A DNA stretch of 15,410 nucleotides, taken from NCBI GenBank assembly GCA_002348315.1, contig DEAW01000086.1, forward strand, positions 7,967 to 23,376, in the 5' to 3' direction. This stretch comes from Planctomycetaceae bacterium UBA2972 (GTDB lineage Bacteria; Planctomycetota; Planctomycetia; Pirellulales; Pirellulaceae). Positions 5,818 through 14,900 of the stretch are shown piece by piece; positions within the stretch are counted from its first letter, which is position 1, and every line of letters begins with the position of its first letter. A model generated the notes under the pieces. That model was not told where the DNA came from, did no database searches, and saw only the letters and a list, made by a program, of their open reading frames with translations. A program made the position numbers and the translations under genes.

Positions 5818-8800
5818 CTATTGGATATAGATGAATGGTTTCGTGTTGATAAGGACGTGTCCGAGATCGGACCACAGCCGTTGGTCGTTAGCCTGATTCT
5901 CTTCAGGAATGTTATATTCCTGAGCCTGGATTTTCAAAAACTCAGTGGCATCGGCCAGTTCGTCCGCTGACGGTGAACGGGAAAATGCTTCCATATACAT
6001 TTGGCTGATTTTCTCAGGAGGACTGAGGTTTTCCAGGGCTGCGATCCGTTGCCCCCACAGAGTCGATTGTTCCACGACAAACGGATCGTTCATCAGAATC
6101 AATGCCTGACTTGGTACGTTGGAGACATTTCGCCGACCGACTGAGTTGAATGGGACAGGCATGTCAAATGCCAGCATCATGGGACTGAGGAAGTTTCGAC
6201 GAATACTAACGTAGATGCTGCGTCGTCCTGCTCCGTCTAGGGGGCCGGATCCGGGACGCCCGCGGCCTGTCATAAACGGAGTGATAAAAACAGGAACACT
6301 CGGACCAAATTGGGTTTTGTCGAGGCGACCGGAGATTGCCAAAATACTATCCCGGATTGCTTCGCCCTCCAATCGTCTAATATTCTGTCGGTAGAGGAGG
6401 TTGTTATTGGGATCCACTTCAGCGTAATCCGGATTAGGCGTACTATCCATTTGGTAGGTACTGCTGAGCATGATCTCCTTCAACATTCCTTTGATCGACC
6501 ATTGGTGCTCGTTAACGAATCGGATAGCTAGATGATCGAGCAGTTCAGGATGAGAGGGCCGTGACCCCAGAACGCCGAAGTTATTGGTGGATGCAACAAT
6601 CCCGCGTCCAAACAAGTGATGCCAAAGACGATTGACCATGACACGACTGGTGAGCGGATTATCCTCGGCTAGAATGTCCTCGGCTAAATCCATGCGACCA
6701 CTCCCATGGCTTTCAATAGGAGCATCTCCAACGATGGCGGAGAGAAGTTGTCGAGGTGCCTCTTCCCCCAGAGCCTTGTGATTACCACGAATAAATACTT
6801 TCTCATTTTCAGCCGAACCGTCAGACATGACTAACACGTGTTGAGCGGCAGGTAACGAATTCTCCAGCTCACGAAAATCGTTCCGTTGCTCTTTCACGGT
6901 CTCCCGAATACTTTCCGGCAACTCAGCTAATTGATTTCCCAGCACCCAGTTAATCAGTCCGACCTGCTCGGCATTTAATCCGGCTTCGTGCCAGGCCTGA
7001 AGAGCGATCCTCCATTGCCGTCCATAGCTTGCCGCAAAGGACTCATGACTGGTTATCGAGTCATCCACAAGATCCAGAATCAGAGTGTTAGGGATTTCGC
7101 CAGGGCTACCTTCGCTGGTCTGCCGCAAATCTTCAATGCTGACGCTCCCGTTGCCTGTGTCGAGGAATTCAACGAATGCTTTGTGTCCTTTGTATCGACG
7201 CACGTCACCTTGTAGTCGATGCCAACGAGGCTGGTTTTCGGAATTGACCGTGGTTGAAAATCCGCTGAACAGTAGTCCGTTATAGCGATACATAAAGAAG
7301 CCATCGAGAATCATCCTGGCGGTAACGTCTTTACCCTGCAGTCGCATTTGGACCGCATCGTGATTTAACTCAAACGTCGGGCTGCGGAATGACCCGGTTA
7401 ACCTGTTTGAAAGCCGACCGGAATGAATCGTGCCGGTCTTAAATAGCTGGAGTTGATCCCCGCGAAGGTCCAGTGTGCCGGAGGGCGTTGGTCTGATAGG
7501 GAATGCTTCACCATCGGCAAACCATTCAGTTGTCCATTGGTTTAAGCCATCGAGTTGAGGGCTACGAGACAAAACGTCGGCTGTCTGAGTGAGTGCGTCA
7601 GAGCTACGCTGAGCCTCGGCTGCGAGACGACCTGCGATGGCGTCCTGCTCAAGACTCATGATCTGTCGCCAGACATGCAATGGATGTTGGACGTTGTTGG
7701 TTTCTTCGGCTGTAAGGGCAACCACCCAACGAGCCAACTTAGCTGCGTCCAGGTCGAGTTCTTTAGCGACCACTTGTGCCGATCGCCCCTGTTGAGTTGA
7801 AGTTGGATAATTGCTGAATTCAATATGATCGAGTCCGATATTCCCCCAGCTACCGGCCTTATCATCGACGGCCACAATTTGAGCCATCTTCCCGGCATGT
7901 TCCGAAACGTCCCAGCGAACCGGGCGAAAGACGTTGGTTGCAAAGCCGGTTTGCGAAACGACTGTCTTTCCGTCGATCACCAGATTAATGCAGGTCAGGT
8001 CCTTGTGATTTCCTCCGCAAATCATGAAATGGATAAAACGGTGATCGATTTTGAAAGGAGCACTAATCAGCTTACCTCGATGACCGTCTCCAGCTTTGAC
8101 GTCACCTGCCTGCCGAACGTTATGTGAATTCGCCCAACCTTTTCCGATAGCCTTCTGATCGCCCTGATAGTCTGCCTGAGTTTCTTTAGTGACAGGTGAA
8201 TTTCCAAATGCCGTCCCTTCAATCGTCCAGCCTTCATAATTAGGCTCTTCAAAATCTTCAAACAAGACAGTCGAATCCGGTATCTCGCCGTCGGTGGGTG
8301 TCCCTGTAATGACTTCACGTGCACCTAGCAGGTAATTTGCAAAATCCTCCGAGGTCAATACATTGTCCGATGAAATACTGGTCGCCACCTGACTTGAAAG
8401 CTCGGATTGCAAGGCGGACATTTTTTCCAATAGAGTCTTCATTACCGGCTCGGGGTAGACAGCACGAATGTCACGTCTCGAGCTTTGCATAAAGCCGGTT
8501 AAAGCGTAGTAATCTTTTGTGGTGATGGCATCGAATTTATGGTCGTGGCAACGGGCACACCCGATGGTCATTCCCAAAAAGGCTTTGCCCATAACATCAA
8601 TCTGGTTGTCGATACGGTCCGCCTCGTCCTGCCGCACGTCGACCGGAGCGTGTACGGCTTCGCCTAACCACCAAAATCCAGTCCCTTTAAGCGATTCATT
8701 GTGTCCCTGTTCCTCCAGTCGTGGTTGAGTCATTAAATCTCCGGCAATATGTTCGCGGACAAATTGGTCGTAGGGAACATTCGCGTTGAACGCCCGAATT

Positions 8801-9633
8801 AAATAATCACGATACTGATGAGCATGTGGGACCCCGTAGTCGAATTCATGCCCGTAGGACTCACTGTAGCGAACGACGTCCATCCAGTGACGCGCCCACC
8901 GTTCACCAAACTGGGGAGAAGCCAACAGGTCATCGATCACTTCTTCAAATGCTGTTTGTGTTGCTGCCGGATTGGTGAGGAATGCTTCAACTTGTTGCGG
9001 AGTTGGAGGTAAGCCGACAAGGTCAAAATAAGCTCGACGAATCAATGCAGGACGTGACGCGACCTCGTTAGGAGTAAGGTTATTTTCTTCGAGTTTGTGC
9101 AGGACAAAGTTGTCCAGACTGCGTTGCGTCCAATTCTGATTTTCAACCTTGGGAGTACGGTGCTTGAGCGGCCCTTTCCAAACCCAATGGTTTTTCTTCC
9201 GTTCGGCTAAATCGAAATGTTCGCCGTCCTCGACCATGGCAACTTCTTCGTTCGGCCAGGCAGCTCCTTCACGAATCCACTTTGCGAATTTCTCCACATC
9301 TTCTTTGGCCAGTCGATACTTCGGTGGCATTTGGTAGATATCACCGTAATTGACGGCATCCAGGAACAAGCTCTCTTCATTTCCAGGTTCGATCGCGGCA
9401 CCGGTATCACCACCCTTAATCAGCAACGACCTCCCATCAACTCGCAGGCCGCCCTCTATCTCGTTGGACTTGCTACTATGACACTCGTAACAGTGTTTGA
9501 CTAACATTGGCCTAATCTCAGTTTCGAAATATTCAAGCTGAGCTGCCGAAAACTCGGGTTTAGCCGGCTGGGCCTGTAGTGATCCAAACGGCAAAAACAG
9601 GAATGCGATCAATGCAATGTTATAGTGTTTCAT
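5818..9633 (-). CDS. Large secreted PSCyt1-DUF1549-PSD1 (DUF1553) diheme protein with two sandwich-like inserts
   Basis: This 1271-residue exported protein begins with a Sec signal peptide (about 1-22). A cytochrome c-like PSCyt1 domain follows, with heme motif CYECH (48-52) and probable distal ligand Met102 in QMPP (101-104). DUF1549/PSCyt2 spans about 165-390, with the YxERW-type segment FGERWARHW (242-250) and a second heme-type motif CARCH (359-363). Residues about 457-607 look like a beta-sandwich: they open with FEDFE and contain SAPFKI, FMICGGNH and WGNIGLDHIEF, in the style of the C-terminal domains of GH32-type enzymes. A second sandwich-like segment lies at about 710-835 (RSPTFEL, LDGF). 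PSD1/DUF1553 fills about 977-1235, with NPLTSRVMVNRLWHHLFGRG and RRNVSNVPSQAL. Function is not known for the family; an exported redox protein acting on a carbohydrate is plausible. It is first in an operon with the DUF1501 gene. No clear Shine-Dalgarno sequence precedes the ATG. Confidence 0.9.
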   Translation of the reverse strand: MKHYNIALIAFLFLPFGSLQAQPAKPEFSAAQLEYFETEIRPMLVKHCYECHSSKSNEIEGGLRVDGRSLLIKGGDTGAAIEPGNEESLFLDAVNYGDIYQMPPKYRLAKEDVEKFAKWIREGAAWPNEEVAMVEDGEHFDLAERKKNHWVWKGPLKHRTPKVENQNWTQRSLDNFVLHKLEENNLTPNEVASRPALIRRAYFDLVGLPPTPQQVEAFLTNPAATQTAFEEVIDDLLASPQFGERWARHWMDVVRYSESYGHEFDYGVPHAHQYRDYLIRAFNANVPYDQFVREHIAGDLMTQPRLEEQGHNESLKGTGFWWLGEAVHAPVDVRQDEADRIDNQIDVMGKAFLGMTIGCARCHDHKFDAITTKDYYALTGFMQSSRRDIRAVYPEPVMKTLLEKMSALQSELSSQVATSISSDNVLTSEDFANYLLGAREVITGTPTDGEIPDSTVLFEDFEEPNYEGWTIEGTAFGNSPVTKETQADYQGDQKAIGKGWANSHNVRQAGDVKAGDGHRGKLISAPFKIDHRFIHFMICGGNHKDLTCINLVIDGKTVVSQTGFATNVFRPVRWDVSEHAGKMAQIVAVDDKAGSWGNIGLDHIEFSNYPTSTQQGRSAQVVAKELDLDAAKLARWVVALTAEETNNVQHPLHVWRQIMSLEQDAIAGRLAAEAQRSSDALTQTADVLSRSPQLDGLNQWTTEWFADGEAFPIRPTPSGTLDLRGDQLQLFKTGTIHSGRLSNRLTGSFRSPTFELNHDAVQMRLQGKDVTARMILDGFFMYRYNGLLFSGFSTTVNSENQPRWHRLQGDVRRYKGHKAFVEFLDTGNGSVSIEDLRQTSEGSPGEIPNTLILDLVDDSITSHESFAASYGRQWRIALQAWHEAGLNAEQVGLINWVLGNQLAELPESIRETVKEQRNDFRELENSLPAAQHVLVMSDGSAENEKVFIRGNHKALGEEAPRQLLSAIVGDAPIESHGSGRMDLAEDILAEDNPLTSRVMVNRLWHHLFGRGIVASTNNFGVLGSRPSHPELLDHLAIRFVNEHQWSIKGMLKEIMLSSTYQMDSTPNPDYAEVDPNNNLLYRQNIRRLEGEAIRDSILAISGRLDKTQFGPSVPVFITPFMTGRGRPGSGPLDGAGRRSIYVSIRRNFLSPMMLAFDMPVPFNSVGRRNVSNVPSQALILMNDPFVVEQSTLWGQRIAALENLSPPEKISQMYMEAFSRSPSADELADATEFLKIQAQEYNIPEENQANDQRLWSDLGHVLINTKPFIYIQ

Positions 9634-9733
9634 GAAGATATACGGTTAGCCTGATAGACTAAAAACAGTATTGGAGAATCTGTTCGAAGTATCCTCATTA
9701 TATCAAACCTAATAGAGGACAGAATCTCAGATC
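9634..9733. promoter_or_regulatory. Divergent intergenic region with a TATAAT box facing the cytochrome gene
   Basis: These 100 bases separate two divergent genes and must hold at least one promoter. On the minus strand there is an exact TATAAT at 9697-9702, which would place transcription start about 55-60 bases before the ATG at 9633. The -35 region about 16 bases upstream reads only TTCTGT, a poor match. For the + strand gene a TTGGAG at 9671-9676 is possible, but no good -10 lies at the right distance. Planctomycete promoter consensus is not well defined, so this is tentative. Confidence 0.35.
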
Positions 9734-10513
9734 ATGAAAGTGATACACTATAGCGAAGTGAATCTAACCCGACGTAGAGGAGTATTGATAGTGTCGATTC
9801 GTGCGATTGTTCTTTTATTGGTTTTACAGACTGCCCTCGTTGCTGCAGAACAACCTGACAAAGTGTTTCTCATGATTGGCCAATCCAATATGGCAGGACG
9901 AGCTCCGTTGGAAGAGCAGGATAAGAAACCGTTCGTCGGTGTTCAGCTCCTTAATAGCGATGCTAAATGGGAACAGGCAGTTAACCCGTTAAATCGTTAT
10001 TCCGAGTTGCGCAAAGATATCTCGATGCAACGAATTGGCCCCAGTGCAGGTTTTGCACCGACATTACAGGCTCATTATAAAACCAAGTCCATTGGCTTGA
10101 TTGTAAATGCCCGGGGTGGCACGTCCGTGGACCAATGGCAGCCGGAAATGCCGTTGTTTTTGACGTCGATCAAACGTTGGAAAGCGGCTGGTAGTCCAAA
10201 ACTGTCGGCAGTCATCTGGCATCAGGGAGAAGCCAATGCTAAGGATCCGAACTACCTGGAGAAGCTAACAGTCGTAGTCAATGAGATTCGTAAGCAGACA
10301 AAGCAACCGAGCTTGCTGTTTATTGCCGGTGAAGTGTTTGGTGACGCTCCGGTTAATGCAAAGATTCGGTCGATCGCGAAACATATTCCCAACACAGCTT
10401 ATGTTTCATCCACAGACTTAACGGTCTTTGATGGAGTTCACTTTGATCGCAAGAGTATTTTGGAACTCGGCCGCCGCTATGCGGAAAAGTACATCGAGTT
10501 GACTGAAAAGTAG
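9734..10513 (+). CDS. Secreted SGNH/SASA-domain carbohydrate esterase (sialate O-acetylesterase family)
   Basis: This protein of up to 259 residues has the SASA (DUF303) esterase pattern. GQSNMAGR (49-56) carries the nucleophile Ser51, VNARGG (124-129) gives the oxyanion-hole region, WHQGEAN (162-168) is the family signature, and DGVHFD (233-238) holds the catalytic Asp233 and His236. Relatives remove acetyl groups from sialic acids, xylan or other polysaccharides; here the sugar is unknown. A signal peptide is present (hydrophobic core about 24-36, AEQ cleavage region), so it acts outside the cytoplasm. The start is uncertain. The ATG at 9734 has a purine block 14 bases upstream, whereas a GTG at 9791 has AGAGGAG 8 bases upstream and leaves a clean 240-residue protein beginning with a short standard signal peptide. 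The longer start is given as the outer limit. The gene stands alone between two cytochrome/DUF1501 pairs and converges on the second. Confidence 0.85.
   Translation: MKVIHYSEVNLTRRRGVLIVSIRAIVLLLVLQTALVAAEQPDKVFLMIGQSNMAGRAPLEEQDKKPFVGVQLLNSDAKWEQAVNPLNRYSELRKDISMQRIGPSAGFAPTLQAHYKTKSIGLIVNARGGTSVDQWQPEMPLFLTSIKRWKAAGSPKLSAVIWHQGEANAKDPNYLEKLTVVVNEIRKQTKQPSLLFIAGEVFGDAPVNAKIRSIAKHIPNTAYVSSTDLTVFDGVHFDRKSILELGRRYAEKYIELTEK
9776..9782 (+). promoter_or_regulatory. Shine-Dalgarno-like site favouring a GTG start at 9791
   Basis: AGAGGAG lies inside the longest esterase reading frame, 8 bases before an in-frame GTG at 9791. Translation from that GTG would give MSIRAIVLLLVLQTALVAAEQ-like secretion sequence directly, without the 19-residue arginine-rich extension. 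The spacing is better than that of the ATG at 9734. Confidence 0.4.
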
Positions 10514-10529
10514 CTTGCCACTCAAGTTA
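10511..10529 (+). terminator. Weak stem-loop at the second convergent junction
   Basis: The esterase gene and the facing DUF1501 gene end 13 bases apart. TAGCTTG (10511-10517) and CAAGTTA (10523-10529) can pair over 7 positions, one of them G-U, around the loop CCACT on the + strand transcript. The stem again contains both stop codons. There is no T-run after it. Three of the pairs involve the two facing stops and are close to expected by default, so support is weak. Confidence 0.2.
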
Positions 10530-11975
10530 GGCGATAATCTGGTTTACCAAATGCCCGCCCACATCAGTTAATCGGAAGTCACGCCCCTGGAATCGATAGG
10601 TTAACTTCTCGTGATCCAGACCAAGCAGGTGCAAGACGGTGGCTTGTAGATCGTGGACATGCACCTGATCTTCCACACTGTAGTAACCCAGATCGTCCGT
10701 CTTACCGACGGTGACTCCACCTTGAATACCACCACCGCAAAGCCACATCGAGTAAGCTTCGATGTGGTGGTCGCGACCAAGCATATCCCGGGGTTCACCC
10801 TGAGGTGTACGACCAAATTCCCCGCCCCAGATCACGATCGTATCTTCCAACAGGCCGCGTGAATCCAAATCTTTGATTAAGGCCGCGGCTGGTTGATCCA
10901 CTTCACCACAGCGAGCATCCAGGGCTTCGTTGAGGTTGGTTCCCGCGTTACCATGATGATCCCAGTCAGTGTGATAGAGCTGAACAAAGCGAGTACCCCG
11001 TTCAACCAGTCGTCTGGCTAGCAGACAGTTACGACCAAATGAGGGTTTTCCGGCATTGCTAATACCGTACATATCAAGCGTTTCCTGTGTTTCACCTGTT
11101 AAATCCATCAACTCAGGTGCACTGGATTGCATGCGATAGGCCATTTCATAGGTTGCAATGCGAGTGGCAATCTCCGGGTCGCCAATTTGTTTTAGACGAG
11201 CGGAATTCAAGTCTTTGACAGCATTGACGAAGTCACCCTGCCCCTGTGAACTAATTCCCTTAGGGGTCGCAAGGTTGAGAATCGGATCAGCACCGTTTAG
11301 AAACGGAACACCCTGATAAGTGGTGGGCAGAAATCCACTTCCCCAAAGCGGTGTTCCTCCACGTGGCCCTCGTGGGCCTGAATGCATGACGACAAAGCCG
11401 GGTAGATTATTGGATTCACTACCGATGCCATAGGTCACCCAGGCACCCATGCTGGGGCGTCCAAAACGCTGGAAGCCGGTATTCATAAACAGCTTGGCCG
11501 GACCATGATTGAAAACTTCCGTTTTCATCGATCGGATGATAGCAATTTTGTCAGCCAATTCTCCCAGATTTGGAAGTAACTCGGACATCTCCTGTCCACT
11601 TTCTCCCCACTTTTGGAACTTTCGTTTTGTACCTAATAGCTGAGCGTCTTTTTTCAGGAAGGCAAAGTTCTTACCTTCAACATAGGATTCGGGGATAACA
11701 TCGCCGTCCATTTCCTGCAATTTAGGTTTGTAATCAAACAGTTCGAGTTGGCTCGGCCCTCCAGCCATGAACAGGTAGATCACTCGTTTGGCTTTGGCGT
11801 CGAAGTGTGGCTGTTGCGGTGCGAGCGGATTGGTCTTACGGTCATCGATTTCTTCGCCGCGCAGATCGCCATTTGCCAGCAGCGATGCCAAGCCCAGCGA
11901 GCCAATGCTCAGTCCGGCATTGGAGAAAAAATGACGGCGAGTTTGTTCTCTTACGATGAGTTCTTCAAGTGACAT
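10527..11975 (-). CDS. DUF1501 family protein, Tat-exported
   Basis: This 482-residue paralogue of the other DUF1501 protein in the window has a Tat signal with TRRHFF (12-17) followed by a hydrophobic stretch. The first core motif reads MAGGPSQLELFD (70-81), where the paralogue has LDGGPSHVDTWD. Three acidic or His positions are therefore changed (Asp to Ala, His to Gln, Asp to Glu). Later motifs are kept: WDHH (Asp339, His341), GEFGRTP (385-391), RDHH (401-404), HDLQAT (441-446) and a terminal IIA. The two are clearly homologous but look like different subfamilies, each matched to its own cytochrome partner. The start at 11975 is only 3 bases after the stop of the upstream PSCyt/PSD1 gene, so the pair is almost certainly co-transcribed and translationally coupled. 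The reaction is unknown; an exported metal-dependent hydrolase-like fold is the best structural guess. Confidence 0.9.
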   Translation of the reverse strand: MSLEELIVREQTRRHFFSNAGLSIGSLGLASLLANGDLRGEEIDDRKTNPLAPQQPHFDAKAKRVIYLFMAGGPSQLELFDYKPKLQEMDGDVIPESYVEGKNFAFLKKDAQLLGTKRKFQKWGESGQEMSELLPNLGELADKIAIIRSMKTEVFNHGPAKLFMNTGFQRFGRPSMGAWVTYGIGSESNNLPGFVVMHSGPRGPRGGTPLWGSGFLPTTYQGVPFLNGADPILNLATPKGISSQGQGDFVNAVKDLNSARLKQIGDPEIATRIATYEMAYRMQSSAPELMDLTGETQETLDMYGISNAGKPSFGRNCLLARRLVERGTRFVQLYHTDWDHHGNAGTNLNEALDARCGEVDQPAAALIKDLDSRGLLEDTIVIWGGEFGRTPQGEPRDMLGRDHHIEAYSMWLCGGGIQGGVTVGKTDDLGYYSVEDQVHVHDLQATVLHLLGLDHEKLTYRFQGRDFRLTDVGGHLVNQIIA

Positions 11976-11978
11976 GTT

Positions 11979-14900
11979 TTATTCCCGAGTAATAAACTCG
12001 TCCAGATTTAATAACACTCTTGATAATGCAGTCCAGGCGGCTGCCTCGGCGACGTCCTGATTATCCGGAATAAATCCGGGGGCTGCGGCCTTTGCATCTT
12101 CAGGGTTTTCTGCGTACCAGCGTTTTTGTTGTTCGAGGAATTCCTGTAATCGAGCTTGCTCAAAATCGCTTGGTTGGCGAATCAATACACGTTGGAATGT
12201 AGCATCAATTCGATCAGATTCGCTGACCCCTTCCAGTTTTAATACTTGTTCAGCCAACATTTGAGCAAATTCAAAAAATGCCCGGTCATTGGCCAGTGTT
12301 AATGCCTGAAGTGGTGTGTTACTTCGTGATCGACGCGTGCAGGTGGTATTGGCCTCCGGAGCATCGAACGTGGGCATCAGCGGATAAGGGCTGCTGCGCC
12401 AGAAATAGGTATACATGGCACGACGGAAGCGGTCATCGCCCTTACTTTCAGGCCAGGCTTTTTTCTGTTGTGTCAGGATATAAATTCCTTCTGGTTGCGG
12501 AGGATAAACTCCTTTGCCGCCTAGTTTGGTCGAGAGAATGCCGGCCGCCTGAATACTACAATCCCTGATTGCTTCCGCTTCAAGCCGGATCCTGGATTGG
12601 CGAGCAAGCAGGCGGTTGTCCGGATCTCGATCCAGTAATCCAGCGGTCATGCTCGAAGATTGCTGATAAGTGGCTGAAGTTAACACCAGACGATGAAAGC
12701 CTTTTGTGCTCCATCCGGAATCTCGGAATTCAGAAGCCAGCCAATCCAATAGTTCAGGATGTTCAGGTAACTCCCCTTGTAAGCCGAAATCGTTTTCCGT
12801 ACGGACGATTCCCATGCCAAAGAGTCGTTGCCAAATACGGTTTACCGTGACTCGTGCTGTCAGTGGGTTTTCCTCACTCATCAGCCATCTGGAAAAATCC
12901 AGTCGGGTAACATAATCGCTTTGTGTGGAAATCGGAGGCAGGACTTCGGGAACGTCAGCCCGGACTTCCGCCCCCTTACGGAGGAAGTCTCCTCGAATCT
13001 GAATATGCGTGGTGCGTGGTGTCTCGAGCTCTCTCAGAATCATCGTGGTGGGAATCGACTTCTCCAACGCAGACAGTTGCGATTTTAGTGAATCGACGCG
13101 GGCGACGAGTTCTTTACGAGTTAAGTCAGTTTGCTTGTATGCCTCCACGATCTGAGCGTCTTCTTCTTTGGTGCGTTCGTCTTTTTTCAATAAGGCAATG
13201 ATACTCGCCGGAGTATCTAACAAAGCCGGATCTTCGTTGGTCACGCTTAAACTGAAGCAACCGACGAGGTAATTCGGCGCCGTGTTGTTATGGAACATGG
13301 TAACGGTCAAGCGAGTCTTTCCATCTATCCTGACCGGTTTACCGGGCAGGAAAATGGCTTGCCGGTCGACGTTGAGTGAGCCGGTTTTGACGTTGATAGC
13401 CCAGCCGGTGTTGTCCTTGCTGTCGATCGAATGATAGACGGGGTAACCACTTTGCGAATGGTCAGCGATCGCTCGGTCTAAGCTAATTTCAGTCTTTTCA
13501 TCAGTTGCCGGTGTGAGAAAAGCATTGAACTCGCTTAACACAAAATTCCCATTGGCGGCTCTTCCGGGGCCGGATTCGGGAAGACTTTCATGAGTATTGG
13601 CTTCCAGCCGAATGGCCGTCAGCTGATCAATGTCGAGATCGTAATGCACAATGTATGTGTCATTTGCCGGAACGCTAAAGTCGACAAGTAACTGATCGTC
13701 TTCGATCTTGTTCAGTACTGCCCCTTTATCGGTTGTCCATTCAGCGGGAGCGAGTCGTTGCCATTTCACTTCCGCGGTTGAGAGGAGCTTTGCTTTCCAG
13801 TCATCGAAGCCGGCCATAAACGCCGCATCATGTTCAGCCAGCGGTAGTTCCGCGGCTTTCAATTCAGCCGTTAGCTGCTCACGTTGTTCGAGTTGTCTTA
13901 CGGAAGGGACGCTGATCTTCGGACCTGAACCACTAGCATCATTGTTGTCTGTAGTGTTATTGAAGATCGCGTAGAGTTGGTAAAAATCCCGTTGTGAAAT
14001 GGGGTCGTATTTATGTTGGTGACATTGAGCGCAGCCGACCGTTAATCCTAAGTAAACGGCTCCCGTGGTATTCACTCGATCCACCACCGCTTCCACTCGA
14101 AACTGCTCGTCACTTGTCCCACCTTCCTGATTAATCAGGGTGTTACGATGGAACCCGGTTGCAATCAATTGGTCATTGGTGGCATTACCAATCAGGTCAC
14201 CGGCCATCTGTTCGTGAGTGAATTGGTCGAAAGGCATGTCCGAGTTAAGGGCACTAATAACCCAGTCACGGTATTTCCAGATCTCTCGTGGCCCGTCAAT
14301 GGTAAAGCCATTGGAGTCAGCATAACGAGCCAGGTCGAGCCAGTGTCGGCCCCAACGCTCGCCATAGCGAGGTGACGAGAGCACTTCTTCAACAAGCTGT
14401 TCGTAGGCATTGGGAGCGTCATTGTTTTGGAAAGCGGTGATTTGCTCAGGAGTTGGAGGGATTCCCAACATATCCAGATACACTCGGCGAATGAGCGTCG
14501 TCTTGTCTGCTCGATAGGCAGGCGTTAGCCCTTCCTGAACGAGCCTTTTTAGGACGAAGGCATCGATCCCGTTATTGATCCACTGATTGTTTTCAAAGGT
14601 CGGGACGATCGGACGCGTAATCGGTTGGAAAGCCCAGTGATCGCTTTTGCGTCGTGCAAGGTCTGTCGAAGCTTCGGCGTCTGAAAGTTTTGCTCCCTGA
14701 GCAACCCAGTTGCTGATGAGTTGTATCTGTTCCGGGGTGAGAGGGTCTAAATCGAGGGGCATCTGAGGGATTTCACCTTCGCCCTTGAGTACCTTGATTA
14801 ACAAACTCGCTTCAGGTTTTTGACCAGTCACCGCCAGGCCACGGTCGCCACCACGTATTACTAACCCGCCAGTATCGACTCGAAATCCACCTTCCTGCAG

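Noticed and set aside
5801..5875. 25-residue N-terminal extension of the first DUF1501 gene
   Set aside because: It would overlap the end of the cytochrome gene and put an atypical leader in front of the Tat motif. The ATG ending at 5800 gives normal spacing and a normal signal peptide.
9734..9796. Tat signal in the esterase
   Set aside because: TRRRG occurs only in the doubtful extension before the GTG at 9791; a plain Sec signal explains the rest.
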